A stretch of DNA of 64,000 bases from Nilaparvata lugens (taxonomy: Eukaryota; Arthropoda; Insecta; Hemiptera; Delphacidae): the NCBI RefSeq assembly GCF_014356525.2, contig NC_052505.1, positions 21,659,432 to 21,723,431 of the forward strand, read 5' to 3'. Below are positions 1-15,100 of the stretch, piece by piece. The position numbers were made by a program, and so were the translations under genes. Numbering within the stretch: the first letter of the stretch is position 1; each line of letters opens with the position of its first letter. The notes beneath the pieces were generated by a model. That model saw only the letters and a list, made by a program, of their open reading frames with translations, searched no databases and was not told the origin of the DNA.

Positions 1-50
1 TAGCTCAAAAACAGAGAGAAATACAGATTTTTTCTTTTTTATGTTTTCAG

Positions 51-124
51 GAAAAAATTATCAACAATGGCGGCCAATTTGAAATTTAATGATCGAGTTG
101 TAGTTGTGACTGGAGCGGGAGCTG
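51..124 (+). CDS. HSD17B4: HSD17B4 exon 1: start codon and first half of NAD-binding loop
   Basis: Coding starts at ATG 67 and ends at 124 before GTAAGT (phase 1). It encodes residues 1-19 plus the first base of codon 20: [19 protein letters not shown]. This is the first beta strand and the start of the Rossmann TGxxxGxG loop. A pyrimidine-rich stretch ending in CAG at 48-50 lies just upstream. The exon therefore probably begins at 51, with 16 nt of 5' UTR and a further non-coding exon outside the window. That upstream exon is inferred, not seen. Confidence 0.93.
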
Positions 125-3100
125 GTAAGTTCCATTACATATGAATTCATTAAATAAATTATTGGTTTATGTCTGTAAATATTCAATAATTTTGGATTCT
201 ATTTTGTGGATACTATAATTTTTGTTTGTGCAATTTGAAGTTAGTACATTGTAGCAAGTGAACAAAGAATTTAATTGTTTTAAATAATAGTGCTTCAAAA
301 GATTTTTCAATTGAAAGTAAAGAGAGAGAAGTTAACTCTCTAAAAGAAAATAACAATAAACTAGAGACAAAGCTTTTATGTTACTTTACATTTGTTTGAA
401 GTTGAATAATGAAATTGAACTCTGCTGTAGTTATTATCTTATCTTTTCATTGCCGTATCCATTACAGAAAACTTAATTGAAGCACGAATAAAAATTGAAT
501 TTAAATAAAAATAGAATTCCAAGTACCAGTTTTAAAATTATTTAGTTACAACATGTTTTGGCTATATGATGCCATTAACGAGTGATTGGAAATATAATGT
601 CATTTTATTTATTTTCCAATCACTTGATAATGGCATCATATAGCCAAAACATGTTGTGACTAAATAATAAAAATTTATTTGCCAAAAATAAAATTACATT
701 ATAAAACTTACTATAATTTAAATTATACAATTCGAATAATTTAAGTTTTTTACAATAGAACAAAATAAATATTACTTGTTGGCACAGCCGGCAAGGAAAA
801 CCTGGAGCGCCTGCTGCGTTTAATATTTAAATAATTTTAAAAACGGTACTCAGATTTCTATTTTTATTTAAATTCAAGAGTAATGCGTTCTTGCATTACA
901 CAATATTGAAAGAAACTTTTTCAAAATTAATTTTCACTGTAATGAGGTCCACGTAATAATGACAGTATTTGATCAACATTGGTGTTGCTATCCTTATCTA
1001 CCATTCGACAAAGCAGAGAGCGCTATCCTTCTATAGCTCCACAACATTGCCAGATTGTTTTTCAATAATGTAGAAATATAATTAATTGAAAAAATAGTCT
1101 ATTTTAATTAGGTATAAAAATTTATATTTCATTAAATCATTGAGAAATATTTTTTCTTGACGAATAAAATATAATTGGTTATTCTAAACAAGAATGAACA
1201 GTTGATATTACATCTGATGTAACCAGAGATCTTGAAGATGCATAGACTCACATGCAGCGTATGTGTCGTACTTGGAAGTGAAATCGGCCATTGAGTGGGC
1301 AACCTGATAGATTATTACCTACCAAAGACTTCATATCTATGATATTGCAAATTATATATCATATCTCGCGCTGAAATACCTCAATGGCAGCCTTCAATTT
1401 CAAGTAAGAGCTAGCATTGGGAAGGCATATCCATTGTGGATCCATACCTTTTTACTTTCCTTGCCCTATTACCATAGGTAAGGAAAGTATTGCTTTCCGA
1501 AAAAAAATAAGGTACCCCAATTTCCAAATTTCCATACGTTTTAAGGTCATCTGACTCCAAAAAAGTGGTTTTTGGGTATTAGTCTGTATGTGTGTGTGTG
1601 TGTATGAGTGTATGTGCGTCTGAGTACACGATATCTCATCTCCAAATTAACGGAATGACTTGAAATTCGGAACTTAAGGTCCTTACACTATAAGGATCAG
1701 ACACGAACAATTTCGATCAAATCCAATTCAAGATGGCGGCTAAAATGACGAGAATGTTGTCAAAAACAGGGTTTTTCGCGATTTACTCGAAAACGGCTTC
1801 AACGATTTTGATCAAATTTATACTTAAAATAGTAATTGATAAGCTCTATCAACTGCTACAAGTCCCATATCTGTAAAAATTTCAGGAGCTCCGCCCCACC
1901 TATGCAAAGTTTGATTTTAGATTCCTAATTATTAGGCTTCAGGTAAAATTTAAACAAAAAATTTCGAGTGGAAAAGATTGTGCATGAAAATCTCTACAAT
2001 TAATGTTCAGTAACATTTTCACCTACAATTGAAAATAAGCTCGACGTTCTACAAAATGTGATTGTTCAATTGCAAACTGTTGGAAACTGTTGATTCTATT
2101 AAATCATTCACTATTCGAAGAGATAGCAGACCTCATGTGTCTCCAGCGTTATTGTCCTGTCACCAGCTGGCTCAGATCTTTGAATACTATACTTGAGATG
2201 TGCTTGAACACTAGCGTCAGGTGATCAATTTTCATAACGACAAGGAAAGTTGTGTGAGTGCGCCACACCAATTTTTAAGGTCTCAGGATGTAACGGTATC
2301 AACTATTCTCTATAGAAGGCAGTGGTAAGGCAGAGAATCTGCAACGCTATTCTCCTTGCTTTCTCCACTGCCATTATAACGTGGACCTCACTATAACTTA
2401 TATGTTCTGTCTAGATTCTATTGACTATTTCTCTCTTTTTATTCAGGTTTGGGCAGGGCGTATGCATTGTTGTTTGCCGAGCGAGGAGCTTCAGTTGTTG
2501 TGAATGACTTGGGAGGGAGTCGCGATGGCGCAGGGAAAAGTAGCAATGCCGCTGATATTGTTGTCAATGAGATCAAGTCAAAAGGTACAGTACACATTTT
2601 TCTAACCATCATCTTCTACAGAGTCCGGCATAAAAACTCGGCATGATAATTAAAGTGTGTTTCGTACAATAAAGTGAAAAGTGTAAATTTAAAGTATTGT
2701 GCTCAATATAACCTTAGTGTCCGGTGTTTCCCATTAGGGAACTTTGGACTATATATGGTGAGGTGGAACTACCCTTGGGTCTCCCCACCATTCAAAGCCG
2801 TACGCTAATAATAATAATAATAATGATAATAACAATTAAAACATGTAATATCCTATTATATTAAGCGAGCAATTTCTGTATATATCTGGCTATTTTTATA
2901 TCTGGTTATCTGGATATTTATATGGTTATTTATGTTCAATGGATCTCGAAAACGGCTCTAACGATTTTCACGAAATTTAGAACATAGTAGGTTTATGATA
3001 TAAAAATTCGATTGCACTAGGTCTTATCCCTGGGAAAACTAGCTGAAGGCATGAAAAGGATAACTCATCCTTGGAAAACAGATGATAATTTCGTCGTCTC

Positions 3101-6100
3101 TCGATAACAGAAGATGCGTGTGCCTGTGTGGGAGAGAGACAGAATTATTTCCAGCTGTGTAATCATAATCAATCAGCGAGAAATTTTATCTAGCTAGACA
3201 ATTTAATCGACTTGATCAACATAATCTGATTTGTTGACATGACATGATAATCCTCCTAAAACTAGAGTATATCATAATTTTCAATGTTGATCATTATTTG
3301 ACAATTTTAAGTGATTAGTGAGTGTTATTTTGTTATTCAATTTGGTTCGTAAATAATCTAAATTAGAAATTTTTTGTTTTCAAATGTTTGAACAGAAAAT
3401 TGAACCTGGAATCAAGTGCATGGAACATAACCTACTTTCTGGACTATTTATAGTGTATAAATCAAAACTCGGGGAAGAAACAGTTTTGGGCTGAGCCTGT
3501 TAGTCCTTCCCCAATCATTTTAAAGAATTGTGTTCGGTTTATCAAAAGTCCATAAATAAATAACGAGCGAAGCTCGGTGCCCCGATATTATCAAATTAAA
3601 GATCAAATTCTGCAATTCACAGTAGATTACTCACAAAGTATTTTATTTGAAGATTATGTCATCCAAATGTTTTCCGTTACTTTTCACACACTCACTTAAT
3701 ATAATTTTAAAATTTGCCATTGCTCGCTCAATCATCACTTGTGGTATTGCTTCAATTTCTCGTTGAATGGCTTCCTTTAGTTCTGCAATTGACTGTGGTC
3801 GACTACTGAAGACTTTATGTTTGAGATAGCCCCACAGAAATAAATCAGAAACTGCTAATCAGATGAACTTGGCGCTGGCCAAGGGTTGTCGTTGAATCGG
3901 GAAATCAAACATCCCGGAAAGGTTTCACGCACAACATTCATTGCGATTCTCTCCGTATGGGCGGTGGCCAAATTTCATGTCCTTGAAAGTCATTCAGTTT
4001 CGGTAACATGTTTAGGTATCGATGAGATGTTACTGTTACTCCGCGATTCAAATCTTTAAAAAATAGCTTCAATCACAAACGCTTGATGTTCACTTGACTA
4101 CGACATACTGTCTACTGAAATAGACCTGTCGATGTACAACATTCCCGCCTTTTCAATGACAGTGGTGCCAAAATAACAATTACTACAAAATCGTCAGATT
4201 AATGTGCCGATCCCTGTACTCAATCTTGAAGCAATCTTGTTCAATATTTTCTCCTACCTACCATGCAACAGGGATACTACACTCCAAAATACCACAGTAT
4301 TCATGGAATAAATTCAACTGCCAAGTCTACGTGGTTATTTTTATGTTTTAGGCCGGTTACAGAGCTCGACCGACCGTCAGTGCGTACGTCAGTCGCGGTT
4401 TCCTTTTCCATAGATATTCCATGTATCCGTACAGAGCAGGACTGACGGCACGCATGCGCACAGTCAGGACCATGTGTTTCATACTGCGTACGAAGACCAT
4501 CGGTGGAGCTCGTGCGCATCCGTTCCATCGGTCGACTGACGTGCTATTGAAACAAATAGAAGCTTTCAGAGCTGTACTGATCAGTAGCCCGATCGCAACA
4601 TAACCAATGTGCTGACACCTCTGCCCGACAATCAGCTGATATTGAATTCAATTGCATAATGAATGAATTCAATTAATGGTGTCTTAATTTTTTTGAATTT
4701 AGAGTTTTTCTATACATTTCTTCAATCATTTCTAAATTTTTTATTGGAAAAATCATATTTTATTATTATCTACCTTTATGTGATCCGTAGCTTAAAGTGA
4801 CAGCAAGTATTCCCAATGGTGATACAAGCTCGAAATAACTCATCAAAATTTCTGATGGACATTCTAAGGTAATTAAAAAATGTATCTTCATCCCCAAGCA
4901 ATGAATTATATAATGGTACTAAATTCCCTTCGAAATGCTCTTTGGGCGACCATCGGGTGAACTTGATATCTACGTCTTTTAATCTTTCGTTTACGAAGAT
5001 AATAAGCTGCAATTAAATAATCTGTGAAGGCGTCCATTTTGTGAGTCAGAAAAACTGATGTATGGATGCGTATGGTCAGGATGGTACATACGCACTGACG
5101 GTCGGTCGAGCTCTGTAACCGTCCTAAAGCCCATATGTGCCATCTCGATTTAAACGGAGATAGATAAGCTGTTGGTTTAGACCCGCGATGAAACAAATTA
5201 TATTAAATGTGATCATGCCCACATGTAATCATAGATTAGTGCTCAACGTATAATATCATGCTTCATATGACTTTCATGCAGTATAGGTACAATAGTATCT
5301 TGATTAAAAAGTCCTGAAAAATTGCTTCAACCCTCTTATCATCAATTTTGATTGTATGATTTTTGAGAATTACATAAATAGTAATTAAATCACTATGGGC
5401 TCACCATCTCTAAAATCTCTATCTCTTATATCAGTAAATCAATCATTTACCAATACAATATTACAATGATCTGCAATAATATATATCATAATCTGAAAAC
5501 TAAGCTTTCCTCTTTCAAATGTTAAGGCTGTGCAAAGGCTAAAAATAAACTTTTTACTGGTGATATTTTTCAAAGTTTTTCGATGTGTATACTATCAAGC
5601 TATCAAAATAAACAAGTTTTTTCAGGAAAACATTTTTTTTCCGATCATTACTTTTTGAGATATGAGCGCCTAAAGTCTAAAGATCAAATTTTTGGGACAG
5701 AACATTTCAAATTCGGTAAGAGATAAATCCATGAGATTTAGAGGATAGATTTTTCATGGTATTGTTGATATAGTAAAATAAAAATTTTCTGAAACTAGCA
5801 ATTTTTGAGAAAGTTATTCAATTTACCAAAAATAACTCAACTAATAAAAAGCTCAAATAACTAAATAAATAACTAATAATAAATAACTAAAAAAAAAAAT
5901 ATTTTTGGTCATTTTTTGTTTATATGTTGCGCATTTACGGCGAAACGCGGTAATAGATTTTCATGAAATTTGACAGGTATGTTCCTTTTTAAATTGCGCG
6001 TCGACGTATATACAAGGATTTTGGAAACTATAAGGATAATATAAAAGGGAAAAGGAGCCTCCTTCATACGTCAATATTAGAGTGAAAATCAGACCATAGA

Positions 6101-9100
6101 ATTATTCATCATAAATCAGCTGTCGAGTTGACTATAAATTGCATGCCATGACGCATGCAATTCAATATCTCAATGTAACTTTGTAAAAAATTAGCAGCTG
6201 TGTAGACTATAAATTGCATGCCTCATTGAATGCAATTTTTATGCACTATTTAATAGGATGCAAAGAACTTATAACAGCTCGTCTGGGCGCCTAGATGTCT
6301 TCTGGTTTTCTCGCGCTAAATTCCGGAAAGCGTTATATGATAATTAAATCTTGTGTAAGCATGATCTGATCAAATAAATAGTTAGGCCCTTGTTATACGG
6401 ACAGAAAAAACGCGACAGATAAAACGCCGACGCTGAACTAACAATTCAGTGCTGTTATACGAGCAGCAATAACGCCGCGTCGTCGACGCCAGGGAGCTGT
6501 TATACGAGCAGCAAACACGCCGCGGCAGGCTCCGAGGGAGCCAATAGGGAGAAGTGTACGCCCGGAGGAGTATGGTGGGGGAGGAAGTACGGATCTGCCG
6601 CGTAAAAGCTGCCCGTATAACAGTACTCGCGTCATTTCTATCGCGTTTTTTCTGCCAATTTTACCGGTCCGGTCGCGTTGTCGACGCTGACGCCGGGTTT
6701 ACAGGGTCCGACGCGACAGATAAAACGTTCGTATAACTTGCACACAGTGACGTCCATTGCTCGGTAGGCTTGGCGTCTACGTGGCGAAAAATCTGTCGGG
6801 TTTTTTCTGTCCGTATAACATGGGCCTAAGTGTATCAGTGTGGATGTGCTTATGGTTTGGGACGTCGTTATATCTGCGCGAGGTCTACTGTTCACAGAGC
6901 TACTAGTACATATTATTAACATACATGGCAGCAATCTCAATCAAGTGTTGAAAAGAAATCCGGAAGGACGACGACCGAGAGGAAGACCACGACGGAAATG
7001 GTGAGTCAAGTGAAGGCCGATATGGAGAGAATTGGAGCAACCGAGGAGGACGCGGAGAATCGAGAGAGGTGGAGGAGCTTTGTTGGTGCGGTTAAATATA
7101 TACTTAGATATGTATGGCCTTGACAGTAAGTATATATGTATATACATATTATTGACATTCCTTCTTATTTGTTCTAGGTGGAAAAGCAGTCGCTGATTAT
7201 AACTCTGTAGTGGATGGAGACAAAATAATTCAGACAGCTTTGGAAAATTTTGGAAGGGTTGATGTCGTCGTTAATAATGCTGGAATACTTCGAGATAAAT
7301 CTTTCGCCAGGATAAGTGACACTGATTGGAGTAAGTAACTCTGTGATTTCCTAAATACTCGTACATCAGATTGAAATAACACTATATTGAGTTCCACGTT
7401 ATAATGGCACTATTTGTTCGTGTTTTATTTCTGGTTCAAAATTCTTCTTAATATATCTCAATATTTTCAAGCTCTGAGAGTTTATTGAATGTAATCATTC
7501 TATTATATTCGGTTTTAATCAAATCAAATTCAAAATTTCTAGTTTATTTATTTCTGGACTGGAAAGTGGACTCAAATCGATTCAAGTGGATAGCATAACC
7601 TATAATTTTTATTCATTCATAACTCTACCTTCATTGTATTATCATTCATTCCATCATCATCACCTAGGCTTAAAATACTTCTAGAAAGTCGCCTATGTAA
7701 AATAATAAATAATAAATAAATAATTTAATTAGCATTGGTGCTGCTATAACTTGTCTGTCATTCGACAAAGCAGACAGAGCTAACCTTTTCTACCTTTTCC
7801 ACTTGTTAGATCATCTCTTAACATATAAAATATACAAGTATAATCGATTATAAAATATTCAAGCTCATTTATGATAGTTTATTATTTATTTAAGCATTGA
7901 TAGATACAATATAATTCTCAACTATGAATGATTGGGGGAGGAACAACAGGCTTGAAGCCCAAAACTGTTCCTTTCTTAATCATTGAAAAATATTTTTTCT
8001 TGACGAATAAAATATAATTGATTATTTTAAACTTGGAATAAACAGTACCGGTATCAGTTATCCTCCATAGAAGACAGTAGCAAGGCCGAGAATCGGCAAC
8101 ATTGTTCTCCAATCTCTCTCCACTGCCATTATAACGTGGACATCACTATAGTTCTCACACGAAACTGAGAGGCTAACAATGCCCATTAGGCCCTTTGCAC
8201 ACTGGGCCACCATGGAAGCGCTTCCACGGAAGCGCCACCATCAAAATTTGATAACATTGCACACTACAGCCACCACCACGCAGCCACCGATTGACTCATC
8301 ACTCCAGTTCACTAGTCAACTCATGATCAGTTGAAGAATGTACGTGGAAGAAGCACGACTATTGGCAGATGTTGAATAATATAATGAATAATGCTCAAGA
8401 AAAGTGGTTATATGACGTAACAAATTCATTTTGTTTATTTTTTGTGAGTTTATGTTTTTCAATGAAAAGATTTACCAGCTCCCTCCAAGAATTTTTCTTC
8501 ACATCCCGGCCTGCATATAATTTTGAAGACATGTCCCATATAGCTGGTCTGCTTTCAACTTCAAGAATGAACCTTTCTGTATCAAATTGTTCGCTATTCA
8601 TTACGTCGACTTCAGACAACTGTACTGAACTTGATTTGTATTGAAACTGGACTGGAGATGATTTTGTGGTGGCTGGTAGCTGGTGGCTCTAGTGTGCAAT
8701 GACAGATAATACTCAATGGTATGACGTGGTGGCGCGACAGTCTGCTGGCTAACAAAATCGGCGGCTCGAGCCACCACATTCCTGGAAGCTCGGCTGGTGG
8801 CGGGTGGCTCTAGTGTGCAATGACAGATAATACTCAATGGTATGAGGTGTTATGAGGTGTATGAGGTGTTAATTTTCATAAAAATATTTCTATACATTCA
8901 CATTACACTAGACATAGGGATGATATAACTAGACCTACAGTTGGATTGACTAAAACTCTAAAAAGTCATAAGTACCTACAAATTCGCATGTTTAATTTAC
9001 TACCAGATAATGTTGAGCAGTTACCATTGAAAACGTTTTGTATTGCTGTTGATAAATGGCTCAGGTCTGAAGCTTTCTATTCTGTTAATGAGTACCTGGA

Positions 9101-12100
9101 ATATTTCAATATATATGTGTGAATTTGTTCGTTTCTATAGTCCAACTTGTGATATTTTACTACAATATTTCAATGTGTATTTGTAAATTTGTTCGTTTTT
9201 ATAGTCCAACTTGTAATATTTTACTTATTATTGACGAAGCCTATTTTGCTTACATTTTTGTAATGTTGTTTTATGGCCAATAAAATTCTTGATTCTTGAC
9301 TCTTAATAATTTACAGGTGTTTAAAAAACGAGTTCTTCATTAAAAAACTGTTTTTAATAGCAAAATTTATTATTTCTTCATCATTTTGAAAAAAATTGTA
9401 CACAATCACTTTGAAACAATATTTAAAATAGGTTTCACAATTTAAAATGGTATCTAACGTTCAGATAATTTTGAATTTCTAAAAACCTATATTCACATGG
9501 GCAGCTTGCTAGATTTACTGGTATTAGAATGATTAGATTTACTGGTATTAGAATACCATAGAGAAAAGATAGTATTAGAAGATATCACTGTTTGTACAAG
9601 CCGATAATCCACGTAGTTCTTTTACTTCAAGCTATGTGACGCTGTTAATCTCTTATACTGTTCCGATAGTGTGAAATAGCTAAAAACCTATATATTTTTT
9701 TAACATCTTTATTGCCCATAAAAACAAAATGAAAAACTTACAAAAGAAATATTCTAGATTAATATTATGCTACTTTACAAATAAATTAAAATACTTGGCA
9801 CCACCCAGCAAGGGCAAAACTCTGACCGCTGAGTGAGAGTATCAGCTGTTTAGACAATATAAAAATTTATTTACTAATAATCAAAGCTACAAAAAATCGA
9901 AGTTTAACAATAAATTACTAGTAATTATAATATTTGACTGATATTTACATAGGGCAGCTTGCTAGATAATAGAGAAAAGATAGTATTAGAAGATATCACT
10001 GTTTGTACTAGCCGATAATCTACGTAGTTCTTTTACGTTATGCTATGTGACGCTGTTAATCTCTTATACTGTGCCGTTCAGGTACTCTCACCCGATCAAG
10101 ACAGTAGTAAACTAAATATTATTATTAAACGAAAATCCAAATTAAATGCTGTAATTCACCACGAAGACTTCAAGTAAACAAGACTTCAGTAAACAGCTAG
10201 ATGAAAATTCGATGAGCGCTACTATACAAAAATTATTTGTCAGCCCGGGAATCGAACCCAGTACCTCCTAATTGCCGGTCAGGAATGCTTACCCTTACAC
10301 CAAACTGACAATCTCTGGATAGCAGCGCTCATTTTATACGAAGCCATAGCGGCCTGCCAGTCTACAGATGGAAATTACAGTAGTAAACGACAACCGTCGA
10401 AAATAATCGGCTTGAAATAACAGTAAAATTTGGAACACAAAATTAACTAAACTGAACTTTATTTTCTAAAAAACATTACAAACAAAGAAAACGAAAAACA
10501 ATAAGGGAACTTACTTATTGCATTAGCATGCATATTACAAGTTGATGCTAACTGTAGCCATATATTTATAGTTTATTAAAAAGAAAGTAACATTTCTGCT
10601 AGAATAATTCTTATGTCTATTATAAATAATTACGGGTAATATTTGAGGGAAAATGATACCTACATAGGTTTAAAACCTGTGCGCAGGTAGGTGTGCGCAA
10701 ACGAGATATATTCTTATGCTATTTTTCCTCTATGATAATACACACAGTAGTAAATGAAGTGTAGTTCAAATTATCTGTTATTTTTACAAAAAGCACATAA
10801 TTGAAATGACCGAGAGAGAAAATTGAGCTGATACATTTGAGTTTCATTCTATTGAATTGGTCGTGTACTAACTCAAAAACGTGCTGTTTCTATCTTCCAG
10901 AATTGATATATTATTTGATGCTTCATTTCTCTTTATTAGATTGATTTGATCGTCTACAAACTTATATACGTGTTCTTTACTCTTCCAGATTTGATATTCC
11001 TTCATTATATTTATTTGATCGTGTACAAACTAATATGTGTGATCTTTACTCTTCAGATTTGATATTTGATGTCCATGTGAAGGGCTCATTTAAAACCACC
11101 CAGGCGGCTTGGCCACATTTCAAGAAGCAAAACTTTGGAAGAATCATCATGACGTCATTAAATGCTGTAATTCACCACGAAGACTTCAAGTAAACAAGAC
11201 TTCAGTAAACAGCTAGATGAAAATTCGATGAGCGCTACTATACAAAAATTATTTGTCAGCCCGGGAATCGAACCCAGTACCTCCTAATTGCCGGTCAGGA
11301 ATGCTTACCCTTACACCAAACTGACAATCTCTGGATAGCAGCGCTCATTTTATACGAAGCCATAGCGGCCTGCCAGTCTACAGATGGAAATTACAGTAGT
11401 AAACGACAACCGTCGAAAATAATCGGCTTGAAATAACAGTAAAATTTGGAACACAAAATTAACTAAACTGAACTTTATTTTCTAAAAAACATTACAAACA
11501 AAGAAAACGAAAAACAATAAGGGAACTTACTTATTGCATTAGCATGCATATTACAAGTTGATGCTAACTGTAGCCATATATTTATAGTTTATTAAAAAGA
11601 AAGTAACATTTCTGCTAGAATAATTCTTATGTCTATTATAAATAATTACGGGTAATATTTGAGGGAAAATGATACCTACATAGGTTTAAAACCTGTGCGC
11701 AGGTAGGTGTGCGCAAACGAGATATATCTTATGCTATTTTTCCTCTATGATAATACACACAGTAGTAAATGAAGTGTAGTTCAAATTATCTGTTATTTTT
11801 ACAAAAAGCACATAATTGAAATGACCGAGAGAGAAAATTGAGCTGATACATTTGAGTTTCATTCTATTGAATTGGTCGTGTACTAACTCAAAAACGTGCT
11901 GTTTCTATCTTCCAGAATTGATATATTATTTGATGCTTCATTTCTCTTTATTAGATTGATTTGATCGTCTACAAACTTATATACGTGTTCTTTACTCTTC
12001 CAGATTTGATATTCCTTCATTATATTTATTTGATCGTGTACAAACTAATATGTGTGATCTTTACTCTTCAGATTTGATATTTGATGTCCATGTGAAGGGC

Positions 12101-15100
12101 TCATTTAAAACCACCCAGGCGGCTTGGCCACATTTCAAGAAGCAAAACTTTGGAAGAATCATCATGACGTCATCAGCTGCTGGCTTATATGGAAACTTTG
12201 GTCAAGCCAATTACAGGTAAAGTAGGCCTACATTTCAAAGTATACTCTATAGGCTAGTTGTATAAAAATTCAATAAATTCGACTGTTGTAGAATGAAGTA
12301 ATCTTAACTCATCGAAAGCAAGGAGAAACTGAACGAATCTGACGTAAATGCGCAAAAATCCAATGAATTTAACTGGTGTAGAATGATGTCATCTTGGAGT
12401 AACAAAAGAATCAAGAAACTATGTACGAATCTGACGTAAATGCACAAAAATCCAATGAATTTAACTGTTGTAGAATGATGTCATCTTGGAGTAACAAAAG
12501 AAATGAGAAACTATGTACGAATCTGACGTAAATGCACAAAAATCCAATGAATTTAACTGGTGTAGAATGATGTCATCTTGGAGTAACAGAAGAATCGAGA
12601 AACTATGTACGAATCTGACGTAAATGCACAAAAATCCAATGAATTTAACTGGTGTAGAATGAAGTCATCTTGGAGTAACAAAAGAAACGAGAAACTATGT
12701 ACGAATCTGATGTAAATGCACAAAAATCCAATGAATTTAACTGGTGTAGAATGATGTCAACTTGGAGTAACAAAAGAAACGAGAAACTATGTACGAATCT
12801 GACGTAAATGCACAAAAATCCAATGAATTTAACTGTTGTAGAATGATGTCATCTTGGAGTAACAACAGAAATGAGAAACTATGTACGAATCTGACGTAAA
12901 TGCACAAAAATCCAATGAATTTAACTGTTGTAGAATGATGTCATCTTGGAGTAACAAAAGAAACGAGAAACTATGTACGAATCTGATGTAAATGCACAAA
13001 AATCCAATGAATTTAACTGGTGTAGAATGATGTCATCTTGGAGTAACAAAAGAAACGAGAAACTATGTACGAATCTGACGTAAATGCACAAAAATCCAAT
13101 GAATTTAACTGTTGTAGAATGATGTCATCTTGGAGTAACAAAAGAAACGAGAAACTATGTACGAATCTGACGTAAATGCACAAAAATCCAATGAATTTAA
13201 CTGGTGTAGAATGATGTCATCTTGGAGTAACAAAAGAAACGAGAAACTATGTACGAATCTGACGTAAATGCACAAAAATCCAATGAATTTAACTGGTGTA
13301 GAATGATGTCATCTTGGAGTAACAAAAGAAACGAGAAACTATGTACGAATCTGACGTAAATGCACAAAAATCCAATGAATTTAACTGTTGTAGAATGATG
13401 TCATCTTGAGTAACAAAAGAAACGAGAAACTATGTACGAATCTGACGTAAATGCACAAAAATCCAATGAATTTAACTGGTGTAGAATGATGTCATCTCGG
13501 AGTAACAAAATAAAAAGAGAAACTATGTACGAATCTGACGTAAATGCACAAAAATCCAATGAATTTAACTGTTGTAGAATGATGTCATCTTTGAGTAACA
13601 AAAGAAACGAGAAACTATGTACGAATCTGACGTAAATGCACAAAAATCCAATGAATTTAACTGTTGTAGAATGATGTCATCTTGAAGTAACAAAAGAAAC
13701 GAGAAACTATGAACTAATCTGACGTAAATGCACAAAAATCCAATGAATTTAACTGTTGTAGAATGATGTCATCTTGAAGTAACAAAAGAAACGAGAAACT
13801 ATGAACTAATCTGACGTAAATGCACAAAAATCCAATGAATTTAACTGTTGTAGAATGATGTCATCTTGAAGTAACAAAAGAAACGAGAAACTATGAACTA
13901 ATCTGACGTAAATGCACAAAAATCCAATGAATTTAACTGTTGTAGAATGATGATATCTCGAAGTAACCAAAGCACCGTAAAACTATAAGTGAATCAGTCT
14001 TTAATGCGATGATGGTAGCTAAATTTAATTTGATTTTCTTGCAACTGACTCTATAACTTTCAATATCATACGAGTTAGCAATGATGTATGTGATTTTTTA
14101 ATTTTGAATCTCTTATTCAGTGAATTGACTAATATACCAATATACAGATATTTGATTTAAATTTGTGTAGCTCCTACACAAAAAAGGCACAACAAGAAGA
14201 GATTATTTTGCGTGTTGTTTTTAAAAGAATAATAATATAGTTCACCAATAACATATTGAAATGACAATGGTACCTGCTGAAAAACCTACAGTTTAAGCAG
14301 GACCCCACACTGTACACACATTTCCAATAAATTGATTGATTGATAACCTAGCGAACTGTCTTGGATTTTAGGGGTTCTAAATAACAATAGCAAAGTGCCT
14401 TAGGCCCACGTTATACGAGCGCTAATGCCGCGGCGTTGGCAACGCTAATCCAAGTTATACACAGCGTTGTTAGCGCGCGCTATGGAAGTACCATTGCCCA
14501 GTTAACGCTATGCTAAAACGCCGCGGCATTAGCGCTCGTTTAACATGGGCCCTAATCCCGCCCACAATAGTCTAATTGGTGTTTAGTTACTATTCAGAAT
14601 GCTCAGTTTAGTCATGGCTGCTCTAAACAATGGAAGAAAATTTTTCAATTTAAACAACTATTGTCAAATTGTTTGGGTTGTCAAATGTGTTTTAACAAAT
14701 TGTTTGGGTTGTCAAATAATGTTGATTGTCATATGTAATGTTTGGGTTGTATTGAATGGTCTCTTGGACTCTGTGGTAAACCCATCAATAAATTGAAGTC
14801 TTATGTTGTGAGCAATGTAAGGGTGGCCACTTACGACAGGACAAGTATGTTGAACATGTGTGTACACACCGTCATGTCGTCATAGATTGTTATATCAGCA
14901 CAGCTAAATGCTTCGAATAAAAGTTTTTGAGGTCAAGCTTTTTGTATATTCGATTTTTGTTGTTTATTTTTCCGCTGCTCTATTTGAGGCTGAATTATTA
15001 TTGAATGATTGGTTGAGTTCAAAGCCACTGATCGGTGAGTGAACGATGAGACCGGTGAGTGAACGTGGCTCTGAACGAAGCACTTTTTGGTCGTTAAACG

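Larger units (their letters stand above)
941..2395. mobile_element. Family-A TIR element (TA-type MITE) with two nested insertions
   Basis: The left end is AATGAGGTCCACGTAATAAT; the right end reads CATTATAACGTGGACCTCAC then TATA at 2395. The same ends occur many times in this window, and the full-length solo copy is at 61232-61628. Here the element is split at about 1227 by a second MITE, itself split by a third element. Ends starting TAGTGAGG next to TA suggest a Tc1/mariner-type MITE. That class assignment is inference. Confidence 0.8.

Noticed and set aside
4301..5196. Frames of 60-96 codons on both strands
   Set aside because: They cross the inverted termini of the 4351-5130 element, and the overlapping sense/antisense frames mirror each other.
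10238..10310. True tRNA gene on the minus strand
   Set aside because: The acceptor and T arms pair, but the D stem does not, and the anticodon stem would need an 11-nt loop. It is followed by a SINE-like body.
12335..13990. Possible CRISPR array
   Set aside because: The 92-bp units are contiguous and similar along their whole length, with no unique spacers. The host is a eukaryote.
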